A DNA stretch of 64,000 bases from Rhyzopertha dominica (Eukaryota; Arthropoda; Insecta; Coleoptera; Bostrichidae): contig QCXZ01000001.1 of NCBI GenBank assembly GCA_025024175.1, positions 37,318,942-37,382,941 on the forward strand, given 5' to 3'. Below, piece after piece: positions 1-10,960 of the stretch. The position numbers were made by a program, and so were the translations under genes. Below the pieces are notes generated by a model that saw only the letters and a program-made list of their open reading frames with translations, searched no databases and was not told where the DNA came from. Each line of letters opens with the position of its first letter. Position 1 is the stretch's first letter.

Positions 1-780
1 TTTATATGTCACAGGGATTCCTCATCTAAACTGTTTTGGATTGACAAAAATTAATGTTTTCCGAGACATTGTTTTTAAACTTTCTTTATTTATGTTATCA
101 AATAAGTTAAACATTGGGATATGCAAAGTCATGAGTCCTGGTCGCAACAGGTTCACTGGTGTAGCTGTGTGATATTGCTATTGTGCTAAATGTACACCAA
201 GTGTATACGACTTTGAATATTGAATGTAAAATGTGTTAACGGGATATGTGTTCCTCATTGTTATCTTTTACTCCAGTCGAGGCATCTGACTAAAGCAATA
301 TTTGAATTTGGCGGAAAACCTTTATGGGTAAAAATAAACCTTTAAACATAAATGTTTTTTTTATTGCTAGCATCTTACTCCATTGCGTCCAGGCAAGGCC
401 TCACATATATTATAATGTCGATTTGCGGTAAACCCATTTTATAGAAAATACAAAATATGGTGGTTATTGACCAGATTAATTTGTGATTATATTCAAAGCA
501 ATAATATTTGAATATAATTATAACTGATAATTGGATATTTTTGCAATTTCTGAAAATAGTGCGAAGGGCAAGTGTATATAGCCTTAAATGCATATCATGT
601 ATATTGAACATTTTATTTGATGTATTTATGTTAATAACTAACAATACTTTTAAAACTGAAAAATTTCCGTGTAAAACAGCCTCTTGCGGTTACACAGGCT
701 TGTGTGATAGTTTGTCGTAATTGCCAATTGGTGTTTATATGATGTCTTCACCGTCCCGAGAAAGATAGCTAACGCCTTTC
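1..780. other. Gene-free stretch
   Basis: AT-rich sequence with only short open frames that resemble no family I know and lack splice context. Nothing recognisable is seen here. Confidence 0.5.
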
Positions 781-1250
781 CGAAATATCGTTCGACGACT
801 GAGGAGCTGCAAACACAAGGTGTGTACAGCATCCCATGCAGCTGTGGGTTTTGATCGGCCAAATCGGAAGGCACATCAGCACGAGAATCAAGGAGCACAT
901 GAGGGACACCAGAGACCGGCAAGGTGATAGGTTGGCTGTAGCAGAACATCGTATGGCCGAGACTGTACAAGGAAGCCATCGAAATCCAGAAGAACCCGCA
1001 CAATTACAACCGAGACTGGGGCATCGAACTACCTGGAATCTGGAAACCGGTCATGCGTAACAACGCCCACGCGTCAGTGATCCGGACAAGTATAAATACC
1101 CAAGCGGATTAGGAGACTCCAGTTTCAGAGCTGCTTCTGAGGAAGACACCGACATGAGTGTCGAAACGTCAAGTTCTAATAACCAACGTGGGAACCAGCC
1201 CGGAAAACAACATGTCATCGACAACAACCACGGAAGCCTTCAAACCAAAC
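781..1250 (+). mobile_element. Penelope-like element remnant, GIY-YIG end and hammerhead
   Basis: Translation in shifting frames gives the C-terminal end of a Penelope-like element (PLE). A GIY-YIG start (QGVYSIPCSCG) is at about 817-850, a stretch like IGRHISTRIKEHMRDT at about 865-910, and a tail like EAIEIQKNPHNYNRDWG at about 972-1022. The frame breaks at least twice, so no protein is made. A hammerhead-ribozyme motif follows at 1134-1173, as expected at the terminal repeat of these elements. The RT part is absent, so the copy is 5'-truncated. Confidence 0.8.
1134..1173 (+). ncRNA. Hammerhead ribozyme motif (PLE type)
   Basis: The core CTGAGGA (CUGANGA) at 1137-1143 is followed by a perfect 5-bp stem II, GACAC (1145-1149) with GTGTC (1158-1162), then GAAA (1163-1166) and CGTC. 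A 3-bp stem I pairs CTT (1134-1136) with AAG (1171-1173). Helix III is reduced to the self-complementary ACGT, as in minimal PLE hammerheads that act as dimers. All conserved core positions are intact; activity is inferred. Confidence 0.75.
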
Positions 1251-1252
1251 AG

Positions 1253-1436
1253 AAGATTGCTGTTATTGATAATGTTGATCCATACAGTATAAAGGATCTT
1301 ACTTTCCAAACAGACATTTATCCTCACAGTTTTATTACACAAGTTCAAATGAAAGCATACAAAAGCTTAAATGGTTATAAACTTTTGAAGCAGGTTTTGT
1401 CCAACAGAAATCAAGAAATACCTAGTTGTAGGATCT
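1253..1436 (+). CDS. Isolated exon-like ORF of unknown gene
   Basis: The open frame runs on from the PLE end. From 1253 it looks like an exon: AG acceptor at 1251-1252 and a strong GTAAGT donor at 1437. The roughly 61 residues include DPYSIKDLTF and MKAYKSLNGYK. This recalls, from memory only, a region of insect proteins linked to SWIM or YqaJ-type nuclease genes (the MKAYKSLxxY motif). No partner exon is seen on either side. It could be a stray exon of a gene outside the window or a fragment carried along with the PLE. Function is not assigned. Confidence 0.35.
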
Positions 1437-1462
1437 GTAAGTATTATTGTATATATAGGTAA

Positions 1463-2744
1463 AATCTTATTGAGACATATCATTTAATCCCTGGGGGTGA
1501 ATTTTATTTCACAAGCGAACTAGGGAAATAAAAATCATTCAAACGTTATCTCTTGCACTTGTGGAATTTATTTCTTATGTGAAATAATGGTAAATTTATT
1601 CTTGTCAAAGTGACAAACGTGTTAGCACTAATTATAAAATAACCTAAAAATTCCTCTGTCCAAAAAACAAAAAGCAATTGGGTAACGCAGCATTTTAATC
1701 CCGAGGGATTAAAAATCTGAATTTAATCCTTTAGGATTAAAAAGGTTACTCCAAGTATTTAGTTACGATATACCAAAATGGGTATAGTTTCGGCACACCG
1801 TTAATTGAATATATATTCAATCAACGCACACACTGTAAAAGTTTGTCTGAAGATGCCTATATATGCAGTCATATTGCAACCATTTAATAAAGTTTAGAGT
1901 ATATTCACAATATCACAATTATTTGTACAGTTCTGTATGCTGTACCATGAATGCACTTTAAAATAGCCAGTATTTTATAAAACTGAACTTGATGTCTTAT
2001 TACTTCGGCTCCCATAATTCATAATACAACAAAAATGTGGCATAAATAAAAAGTCGTTAAGGTCCTGATGCCATTTTTAAATACCCAGTGACTGCATTCT
2101 AGACATCTCTATACTTACTTGGTAAGATATGTGATATTTGTAGTGTGAGAAAAAATATTTAATACATAATATGTAATTCGTTTATAAATTTTTTATGCAT
2201 ATTTTGTAGCAGATATGTTGATAAATAAATGTAAACATCATTGATAGGTACAAATCACAGAAATACAATAGGTGCAAGTGGGAACAGCAAAAAGGTGTAA
2301 ATATGTCAGTCAAGATGTCAAAAGTTGCTTGGTGCTTGTAATAATTTCTAAAAAGTTAGAAGGGTGAAAGGGGTGTTCTTAAAAAAAATAAAATTCTGTT
2401 GCTTATACATAGATATTTTAGTTTCTTCTTCAGCCAAAAATTAAATTAAAACCGTTAAATTCAGTTGCGATTTGATACTAATTATTAAATGGTCATTAAG
2501 AAGCACAAGCATGATTAACCAGACCGCCTGTATAACTTACAACACTGCATTATACCCCATGATATGATGGTAGCGGGTTTCTACCTTAACAGTGAATATT
2601 TTACAGTTGGAAAACAGTGTAAAAAATTGCCCTTGTTTGCTGTAGGGCAACACCATCATAAAATGGCCAGAAGTAACCTGATCTAAATGAAATGAATGAT
2701 GTCAACAAAGAAATTTTTGAACTTAATGAAACATGTAATAGATA
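1463..2744. other. Gene-free stretch with tandem palindromes
   Basis: AT-rich and without supported coding sequence. The only structure seen is a pair of palindromes at 1693-1741. The next exon of the dehydrogenase to the right was sought here on the minus strand and not found. Confidence 0.45.
1693..1741. repeat. Two adjacent palindromes with TTTAATCC arms
   Basis: TTTTAATCCC-GA-GGGATTAAAA (1693-1714) is followed 7 bp later by TTTAATCC-TTTA-GGATTAAA (1722-1741). Both are near-perfect hairpins sharing the TTTAATCC arm. A related half, TTTAATCCCTGGGGG, lies at about 1485. Confidence 0.6.
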
Positions 2745-2749
2745 CTAAC

Positions 2750-3305
2750 CTTTAGTTAATGTCACTGTTCCAAAGTAATTTACATACATTACTTTAATAT
2801 CTACATCTGTACTTGTATTTAAGATGTTACCCCTGTTGGAAATACCTCCATTGTTTATTAATATATCAATATGATTCGTGATTTTCAATATTTTGTCGAC
2901 ATGAGTTGCAAGAGTGTTAACATCACTTAAGTCCAANGGTATAATAATGGGCGGATATGTTGGGATAGTAGAATGTAGTTTCAACAAATCTTCTCTGACA
3001 CGTTCTAGCTCTTGGCGCCTACGAGCGCATAATACCACTTGGCAGCCCTGTTTATAAAATGCATGTGCCAAAGCTTCACCTAAGCCTGAACTTGCCCCAG
3101 TTATAACAACGACCTACAACTATGNCTGTTGNACCACTTTACGGATAAAAATNTTATTTGTTCAAACCTTCCCTGCCAATGCCTTCAATCCCTGTTTAAA
3201 GTAAACATTGCGTAATACTCGAAAAATCACTATTGGTAATCCCAAAGCTAATGTAATTGTACCTAAGATACTTAGCGCTTGATTAGCATTTTTTATAAAT
3301 GCCAT
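2750..3305 (-). CDS. Short-chain dehydrogenase/reductase, DHRS7-like, first two coding exons
   Basis: A short-chain dehydrogenase/reductase (NAD(P)-dependent oxidoreductase), probably membrane-bound in the ER. Coding exon 1 is 3305-3168 and starts [11 protein letters not shown]. It encodes a hydrophobic N-terminal segment ([14 protein letters not shown]), and the donor follows at 3167. Exon 2 is 3113-2750, with AG acceptor 3115-3114 and donor GTTAGT from 2749. It starts [16 protein letters not shown], which carries the TGxxxGxG cofactor-binding motif. Further on come LCARRR, an LDLSD segment and the NNGG motif typical of SDR folds. The catalytic YxxxK exon is not in the 2.7 kb to the left, so the gene is incomplete here. 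N bases interrupt exon 2 (2936) and the intron. The membrane anchor and motif order suggest DHRS7/DHRS7B, but the exact orthologue is not certain. Confidence 0.85.
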
Positions 3306-3539
3306 TTCTATATATTTTCAATTTTCTCATTTACAGAATCACATACATACATCAACATATATTTAGGTTATGCTCTTGTCAGTTGTCACCGTTGTCACTT
3401 GTCAAATTTAAATTATCAGTTCACACATCAGAGTAGGGAGTAGAGTGAACACGCATGGGCCGAGTGCGCACCCAGATTTACTTGGGACACGATCATTGAA
3501 ATGGAAGGGGAATGAGTTCAATGTACACATGTACACGAT

Positions 3540-4968
3540 CACGAATAGTTAACTCCACTAAGGATGCCGAAGCCATAGATAAGCCGAACAAACCAAAGAC
3601 ATTTAAATATATCGAAGGAACAAACGATTCGCTAGCGTCCCTGTTTTTGCCGGCAAATTCAAACTTTTACGGATTGCCGATATGTGGCGCCTCATGTCAA
3701 GTGTATAATTTTTGAATAAGTTGAGCACACCCAATTTCCTTTTTACTGGGTAAACGTTAGATTTTATTTTTATTTCAAGTTATAAAATTACAAATACCAA
3801 TCATGCTTATCAAAATATAACAATTAGCAAGCTATGTACCACCGCACATTTATTCGTTTGTCTGCTCTAATAAGCCACTTTAAATTTAACTAAATCGAAT
3901 GCTAAACAACGAATTTAGCAAAACTCAAACTATGATAAGCTCAAAAACACTTAAAATGTAAATGAAACTTGTGAAACAGTACTTAATTAAAAAAATTGAG
4001 CACTTAACCTTATCCGTGTTGTTCAGAGCATATTGAAAATTTATATTACATATTCCCATGTCACGTCCTCCTATTGCGATAATTAAAATGTGTTCACTTT
4101 GAATAAGATGATAAAAAAGAGGAAAAAAATGTTAAAATCTTATTACACTTGTATGTTGGCGCCATCATCTACCGGTGGGACTTGGAACCTCTATGAAACA
4201 GGACATGCATAATAAATTAATGGCAAAGGTCGTTATCCTTTTAAGTACATTGTTGTCCAATGTTATTACTTTTCTTAAATTCAGTGTTCAACTAAACTAT
4301 TAGTGTCACATTAAGCATTAACATTGGAATACTAACGAAACAACAAAAATTATCTATAAATCTGCAAAGTACTATTAAGAACTTAAAAGTCCAAAACTAT
4401 GCAAAAAGCTAAACAGCAAATGACGCTACACCGCCGTCAACAGTATTTTGAAATCTGGCAACTCCGGTCTGCAAGCTTTGTATAAATAAAAATAATGTAT
4501 ATGCATGTGTGTTAGCTATTTAATTGATATATATTTATAGAACATTATAAGAACGAGTCAAACTGCATTTAGTATTTCAACACTGCTACATCAGATTTGT
4601 TTACGTTTACCCTATTTTTAAGTGGAACTGTTGCATAAGATGTCCTTATTTAACGTAAGCGCTAAAAGTTTGATATTCTCGTGGACGGTCATTTTATACT
4701 TATGATAATAAACTTAGTGGTTGGTATTTGTAGTTTTATTACTTGACGTGAAAATAAAGCCTAATGTGTTTACCTAGTAAATAGGAAATTGTTTCACATT
4801 GTGATCAACTCATTAAAAAAATCATACTTTTAACATGTCGCGCCACCTATCGGCAATCCTTGGGGAAAACCTGGGACGCTACCGAATCACTGATCTCAAA
4901 AATAGAGATCAGTGTACCGAATCGTTTGTTCGGTAATAATAGGTATCCTTAGTTCCGTTATCCGTAAT
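3540..4968. repeat. Long foldback inverted repeat
   Basis: The left arm (about 3540-3830), read on the minus strand, matches the right arm (about 4700-4968) read on the plus strand. Shared blocks in order are GGTATTTGTA, TTACC.AGTAAA.AGGAAATTG, GCGCCAC.TATCGGCAATCC, GGGACGCTA.CGAAT, CGTTTGTTC and TATCCTTAG. Similarity fades towards the centre at about 4270. No transposase is seen, so this looks like a non-autonomous foldback DNA element. The right arm carries a 27-bp insertion (4888-4914) that the left arm lacks. Confidence 0.65.
4888..4914. mobile_element. 27-bp palindromic insertion with exact 8-bp target duplication
   Basis: Arms CACTGATCTC and GAGATCAGTG (10 bp, perfect) flank a 7-nt AT loop. 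The direct repeat TACCGAAT lies immediately on both sides (4880-4887 and 4915-4922). The matching place in the left arm of the surrounding foldback repeat (ATTCGCTA on plus, 3627-3634) has a single copy of the 8-mer and no hairpin, so this is a true insertion. An 8-bp duplication is typical of hAT and P transposases; hAT is inferred. Two more copies lie at 31600 and 38568. Confidence 0.8.
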
Positions 4969-4974
4969 CCTACA

Positions 4975-5480
4975 TACAGGGTGGCCCATATAAATAATAT
5001 GTTAATAATTAAAAAACTATAAAAATGCGGTCAAGCTTTTTAGCCATTTTTTGCGCATCTTGATGACCTTTAATTTTTTAGAATGCAGTTATTTCATTAC
5101 CATGGCAGCAACTTTGTTTTTTTTCATATTTGTGCATACGAAAATGTAAAATTTCAATGGTGGTACAATAGGAAATTAAAAAAAAATTAGTTTTTCGGTA
5201 AAAATACAAAAATATAACTACAAGGCCGTTGCCAAAGAGAGGGCCATGTCTAATCACCAACTTTGCACATTTAAAATGTTTTATTAATAAATGGTACTTA
5301 GCCTAATTTAATTCAGACTGAAAACTACTAATGCTAATTTAAAACAATAAATGCTCAAAATGTTCCCCATTCAGTGAAACAACGACTTAGTCTGAAGTAA
5401 AAACTATCAGGTACAGGATCTCTCATTTCGTTGTATCTGTAGTAAAACAACTATTAATACTTGAGGAATGCAGTTTCAAA
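4975..5480 (-). pseudogene. Mariner/IS630-like transposase remnant, C-terminal end
   Basis: The left end ACAGGGTGGCCCATATAA (from about 4976, after TA) is a typical mariner-like inverted terminus. On the minus strand, a C-terminal transposase tail readable as SLNGEHFEHLLF and then stop lies near 5340-5385. That tail is characteristic of insect IS630/mariner transposases with an N-terminal DUF4817 helix-turn-helix. Upstream the frame is broken by stops, and the other terminus was not found. Only this end remains. Confidence 0.6.
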
Positions 5481-6855
5481 ATTCGTTTCTTACGTTTTTG
5501 TTCCGAATAACCTTAAACATTTCCACAGTTCTCAATATCTTGCTTAGGGATGTAGATACAAAAAAAATGTAAAGTAATTGAACACCTTGGTGCAAAAAGG
5601 GCAAGTCCACTTTGTAAGAAATTTACTTTTTGTATGTATCTTCAACTGTTTTATGCAAATATTAGACAAATCCGAAGTAGGTATACCGATAACATCTATT
5701 TAAAAACAAAAAATTTTGAGTGTGTTAGATCAGTTGTAAAATACAGAACGTTTTTCCCTGTCTCATAAATGTTGATTTAGAACTTTGCCGATTTTTGCTC
5801 CAAGGTCTATGATTTTTGATAATGTTTTTATTTTGAATGCAGTAGTATTCACATTTTTTTTGTGGCTTTGTTATAAACAAAAAGATTTTTTTCTGAATAA
5901 GAAAATATATCAATTGTTTTGTTTATTTTCAATAATTCTGGAATTATTCCAATTTATTGTAGTCTTTTAATCAAATTTTGTGTTTACATCTAGGAGGCTG
6001 TGGAACAATAGAACATGAAATAGTGAAAAAAAATGAATCTATTAAATAGAACACATGATTATTTGCATATATACTTAAGACTCATAAAGGTGCTCATACA
6101 GTTTTTTTTTGTCGGTAATCAATGATGCCATGTTACTAATAAAAAGCATTGTTTCTTTGGAAATTAGTGTCTATGCATTGTTTTTTAACTTCACATTATT
6201 TGAAGTCGGAGAGCCCGGTCAATTTTACTACCTTGAATCCCTGGACGATTCCAATGTTTTCTAAACAATTCGTCATGGAAACTGGAGGAAGCAATTAGTA
6301 TTAATTAACAATTAGACATATTTTCTTCAATCTGAATCTTTTTTCCTCGACCACTCAAAAACCGCACTAAAGTGTGCATTTCAATGCGTACAACCAGGAA
6401 AATCTGCTGTATCTGGTCCCATCCTCCCGCTACCACAGGCAACACGGCAACAAAAATATTGGGAAAAAGCAGTTAACTACCTTATCTCCAGGACAAAAAA
6501 ACCTTATTCAAAAATAGTAGGCATTGTTAAAATTGGGGGTGGTACTTTTGGAAAATACCCTTGGTAACTCCTTAGCCTTCAGAAGCAGTTTTGTAAACTA
6601 TATACATAGTCCGTTGGATTTCTTCCTAAGGCCATTTAAAAAGTCAGACGTAGAGATAAAAATCATGAAATTTGACAGAAAGAAAATGAAAAAATACTGC
6701 CTACGCTGTCTGCAAAATTTGTGCCTGCTAAGGCACAGATTTTGAGTTTGAAGATTTAATTTAATGTAATGAATGATTTAAGTAGGTAAATAAAGTATTA
6801 ACGAGCATTAGAACTATTATCATCAAACTAATTTTTGAAATCTTAGTCTTTTGGG
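5481..6855. other. Gene-free stretch
   Basis: AT-rich sequence without a recognisable gene or repeat boundary. The short frames here show no family motif. Confidence 0.4.
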
Positions 6856-6859
6856 GTTA

Positions 6860-7910
6860 GACCGCGTCTGATTTAGGAATATGGTCGATGTTTCGCTCGC
6901 ACATGTAAGGGGCATCATCAGGACAGGAATAAGGTGTATGAAATACGGTGCAAACCTGACATGAGAAACACATCCGAACTGAACCAAATCCTAAGGAAGA
7001 AAGAGCATGTAAACAATAGATATTGTTATACATGGCGTTACGAGGGGAGTCGGGATGCTTGGTCGGCATAGGTGGAAGTTTGTGAGGGTGGGGATAGCCG
7101 TCGGGTTATTGGGTACCAAATGGAGGAGAGATGAAAACCGTCTTCGCAGTTTAGATTATTGGGATATCTGGAAATTTCTATGGCTTCTCGGAATTTTCGG
7201 GTTGTGAAAAAAGGGACTTTCGCTAGAAGTGACACATTGTCAAACAAAATATTGTGCCCCGTTTCATGTTGATTGCCAGCTGAGTGGGTGAAGAGACCTG
7301 ATTTAATGTAACGTTTATGTTCATTAAGCCTGGTTTTAAAGGATCTACCTGTTTTGCCGATATATACGGAACCGCACGAACAAGGGATGCTGTAAATACC
7401 TCTAGAAGATAGAGGATTTATTTTGTCCTTCGGAGATGGAAGAATCTGTGACATTTTCGAAGGGGGCTGGAAGATATTACGGATAAGTTCTTTCTTACGA
7501 ATTTTGCCAATTCTATCTGTGACACCTTGAACATAGGGAAGTAAAGCAGTCGATCTATAATTTGGGGGTTCGAGAGTTAGTTTTGATTTGGGGTAAAGAT
7601 GACGATTAATTGCAAATTGTATCTCACGGTTATTATAGCCGTTGTTGGTTAGACTGCTGCCTGCGTGTTGTAATTCACTGCGAAATTTGTCCGGTTCAGA
7701 AACTGATAAAGCACGTTTAATAAGAGAATTTGGGACAGAACGCTTTTGTGACATATGGTGATGAGAAGACGCATGCAAGTACCAATTGGCGTGAGTGGCT
7801 TTGCGATAGACAGAGTAGCCCAAACGACCATCTGGTAGACAAGTGACAAGGACATCAAGAAATGGGATAGAATTATTGCTTTCGACTTCCCCCCCAAAAG
7901 ACTAAGATTT
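6860..7910 (-). mobile_element. Penelope-like element, 3' half with GIY-YIG domain
   Basis: A frame from 7823 to 7038 on the minus strand, with related sequence up to about 7905 (IPFLDVLV, then SVYRKATHANWYLHA), gives the post-RT linker and GIY-YIG endonuclease of a PLE. Visible motifs are RGIYSIPCSCGSVYIGKTGR, LNEHKRYI and the C-terminal FREAIEISRYPNNLN. The RT domain is missing, so the copy is 5'-truncated. The endonuclease is intact by eye. The downstream end holds a hammerhead motif (6884-6924). It differs strongly in sequence from the 52-kb family, so this is a separate lineage. Confidence 0.85.
6884..6924 (-). ncRNA. Hammerhead ribozyme motif, weakened stem II
   Basis: Minus-strand order: GTC, then core CTGATGA (6921-6915), a 20-nt stem-loop II region, GAAA (6894-6891), CATC, and GAC. 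Stem I (GTC with GAC, 3 bp) is intact. Stem II pairs poorly and has probably decayed. It sits at the terminal repeat of the adjoining PLE. Confidence 0.6.
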
Positions 7911-8195
7911 CAATCAAACTTTGGCCACGAAAGCCTACGTTCTTACGAACTAATTTTAGATTTACTTCAAAACACGAATTTTATCCAAAATTTTGTTATT
8001 AAACCATATAAAATAAACACCAGGTCATTTTAAGACTAAAAAGAGCCATACAAATTGCAAAAAAAATGCTTGATTGCATTAAACAAATGCTTTAGTGGAA
8101 ATATGTTGAAAAAACTTTTTGTTAAGGACACTTTTTGTGTGACGTTCATATTTACAGAAATAAGTCTGTTATTCCATATTTCTGACTAACTCTGT

Positions 8196-10045
8196 AATAA
8201 TAATAATAATGGTCTTTATTTGATCTCGAGAGATAGATGGCATTTGATATACATTCAGAGAGAACAAAAAAAAAGAAAATATTATTATGTTATACAATAA
8301 TTCTATACAAAAAAAATCTACTTGCAGGTCCGAGACCAAAACGGCGGAGTTCGGTAACTGCAGCACACGTATGTGCTGCAGGTTCCACTCAACCGAAGTT
8401 CCAATTAAAATAAAACAAAAAAAATAATACGTAATCTAGCGAGCAGCTTTCATAAAAGAAAAAAAAATGAAGTGTGAAGTGAAGTCTATATATATACATG
8501 AAAAGAAAAAGCAGATAAACAAAACAGAACAGAAAAGCAGCCGGGGATCGAGATGCGATTAACGGTTCAGCAATAGCTGTCGCAGGCGATCCCTGAAAGA
8601 GGGTGAAGGCAGTTCCTTGATTTCCGTCTGTATAAGATTATAGATTTTACTTGCCTGGTATGTAAAGCTTTTCCTGTACAAAGTAAGTTTATGCTTTGGA
8701 ATACAAAGCATATCTTTATGTCTAATGTTGACATTGTGGATATCCCTACGGAATTTATTTTTATTTAACAGATATGGGGAAGTCTTGTTCAAAAGTATGG
8801 TATGCAAAAGGCATCCAAAGTGAAATGTTCTCCTTAATTCCATGTTGAGCCATGCAATCAGTTTTAATTTATGTGATACAGGTTGTCTCCTGCGAACCCC
8901 AAAAACAAGCCTGAGGCAAGCATTCTGCACCACCTGTATTCTTCTTGTGTCCCTATAATTTAAACACTGACCATACACGCAACTGGCATAATTAAAGTTT
9001 GACAATACTAGAAGTTCACAAAGAGTAACTTTTGTGCAGAAATTTAGAAAATTTTTGATAGTATAGATCTTTTTTAAATTAAAGTAACTAGGTTGAATAA
9101 TGGAAGTTACATGTTCAGTGAATCCAAGGCTGCTGTCCATCAGCAATCTTAAATTCCTTGCACACTCTGTGATGTTTAGCGGTGTACCATTTAGTTTTAT
9201 ATCTAAGTTACTAATCACATCCTTCCTGACGCTAGGGTTACTACCTCTTCCAAAAAGAATTAATTTCGATTTTCCGGGATTCAGAATAAGTCCGTGACTA
9301 CTAGCAATATTAGCAAAAGTGTCAAGATCATCATTAATTTTAGAAGATATTTCGTTTACCTCATTTATAGTAAAAGTATATTGCAACTGACTGTCGTCAG
9401 CATAAAAATGAAAAGTACCGTGCTTGATAACTTTAGAGAAAGCATGTGTGTAAATGGAAAATAACATCGGTGCTAACACCGACCCCTGAGGAACACCCAA
9501 CGATACCTCAGCAGGTTGCGAGTAGTTGTTATCAAGATGTACTGTTTGCATTCTGTTCCTTAAGTATGATGACATTAGTGCTAATGAGTTATGCGTAAGT
9601 CCAATGTGCTGCAAAATTGCCAGAAGTATTTCATGGTTTATGGTATCGAATGCTTTCGAAAAAACCAACAGCACAAACTTATTTTCATCAAGAGAACTAA
9701 AAATATTATCAGTGACTTCCAAAAGTGCTGTTTCACAGCTATAGCCAGTTCTGAAACCCGATTGATACTGTGAAATAATATTATATTTTTGAACATATGC
9801 TTTTAGCTGTTTTTCAAGAACTTTTTCACACACTTTTGCCATTGCCGGTAAAATACTTATAGGTCGTATATCGGATAAACTTTCAGGTGCACTAATTTTT
9901 GGCAATACTTTGATAAGCGAGCTTTTCCATGCGTTTGGAAAATAATTATGACCTATAACAAAATTTATGTGTACCATAATAGGTGCCATTACTGCAATAC
10001 TATACTTTATAAGCTGCATTGAAATTTCATCCAAACCAGCCGTAT
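8196..10045 (-). mobile_element. Jockey-like LINE, 5'-truncated
   Basis: A non-LTR retrotransposon with a reverse-transcriptase ORF (10034-8559), a 3' UTR, and a 3' end in which AATAAAGACC is followed by a run of ATT repeats (8196-8215). Such simple-repeat tails occur in Jockey/CR1-type LINEs. A stop codon lies just upstream of the ORF, beyond which LINE similarity ends, so endonuclease and ORF1 are missing. Confidence 0.8.
8559..10034 (-). pseudogene. LINE reverse transcriptase, motif A damaged
   Basis: The 491-residue frame starts inside RT at a conserved GLDEIS-like segment. In order: SDIRPISILPAMAKVCEK, YQSGFRTGYSCETALL (template grip), motif A region LLVFSKAFDTINHE (about 125-135), SLGVPQGSVLAPMLFSIY, the catalytic FYADD box (about 209-213) and a long C-terminal thumb/linker. 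Motif A normally reads D-F/L-S-K-A-F-D; here V replaces the first, catalytic aspartate, so the enzyme should be dead although the frame is long. The upstream half of ORF2 is absent. Confidence 0.8.
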
Positions 10046-10960
10046 GTTTTTCAATTTATTGATTTTTTTTCTGGTGTCATAAACGACTATTCGCTGCTTC
10101 CCTAATGCAAGATCCCGTGCATGCTTCTCGAAGGGGAGATCACTTTGAGATCAGAAATGTAAATGATAGTGAAAATGCTGAAACTTTGCTAAAAATCCTG
10201 CAATCTGAAAAACCTGTCAAAGTTTGAAATGAAAACCTTTATCTCCTAAACTATTAGTCTTACCATAACAGTTCTGGTCTCAAATTATTGCATATTTTAT
10301 CCACTTTAAAAGTGAATAAGATAGTTATTGCCGACAAAAATAATCAGTCTGGGTCGAAATCGACAAGACCTGTAAAAAGGTTGAAAATTTAGAGTTTTTT
10401 TGATTTTTGACTATGATTTGCTGGTCGGCGAGGTTGAAAACTTGGACTGAAAATTCCCTTTGCATTATAAACAGCAAATAAAAAAAAATTACCTGATTTG
10501 ATACATTGCTCGACGTTTAATTTGACTGTATTATTATCTACAAAAACATATTGTGTGTAGGTACCCTGTAGGTTTGTATGTGCAAAGATTTTGCTTCTAA
10601 ATTCTTTACATTGCTGGCAGCACATCACAAGCCATTATTTATGTTTTTACTTGTATGGACTTCCTTTACATGAATACTGCCATCTTAAGGTATTATTTAT
10701 TGAATAAACTGGTTATTAAAAAATATATTATAACAAAAAGACCAGGATATTAACTGAAACTATATTTTCAGGTTTTTGACAATGTGTGCAAAAGGGGTTC
10801 TCTGAATCAAACTACTCTGTGATCATCATTCAGATCGAATAGTGTAACATACCAATTTTGAATAAATACTATTATACGAAACTATAAATATGTAAAGGTT
10901 TTTTTAATATTATAAATGCAGTCTATCATGGTACAAATCTTATTTATTTTCCTTGCAACC
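10046..10960. other. Gene-free stretch downstream of sec63
   Basis: This interval lies between the LINE's truncated 5' end and the sec63 stop codon. It should contain the sec63 3' UTR; AATAAA-like hexamers occur but none can be assigned. No other feature is seen. Confidence 0.4.
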
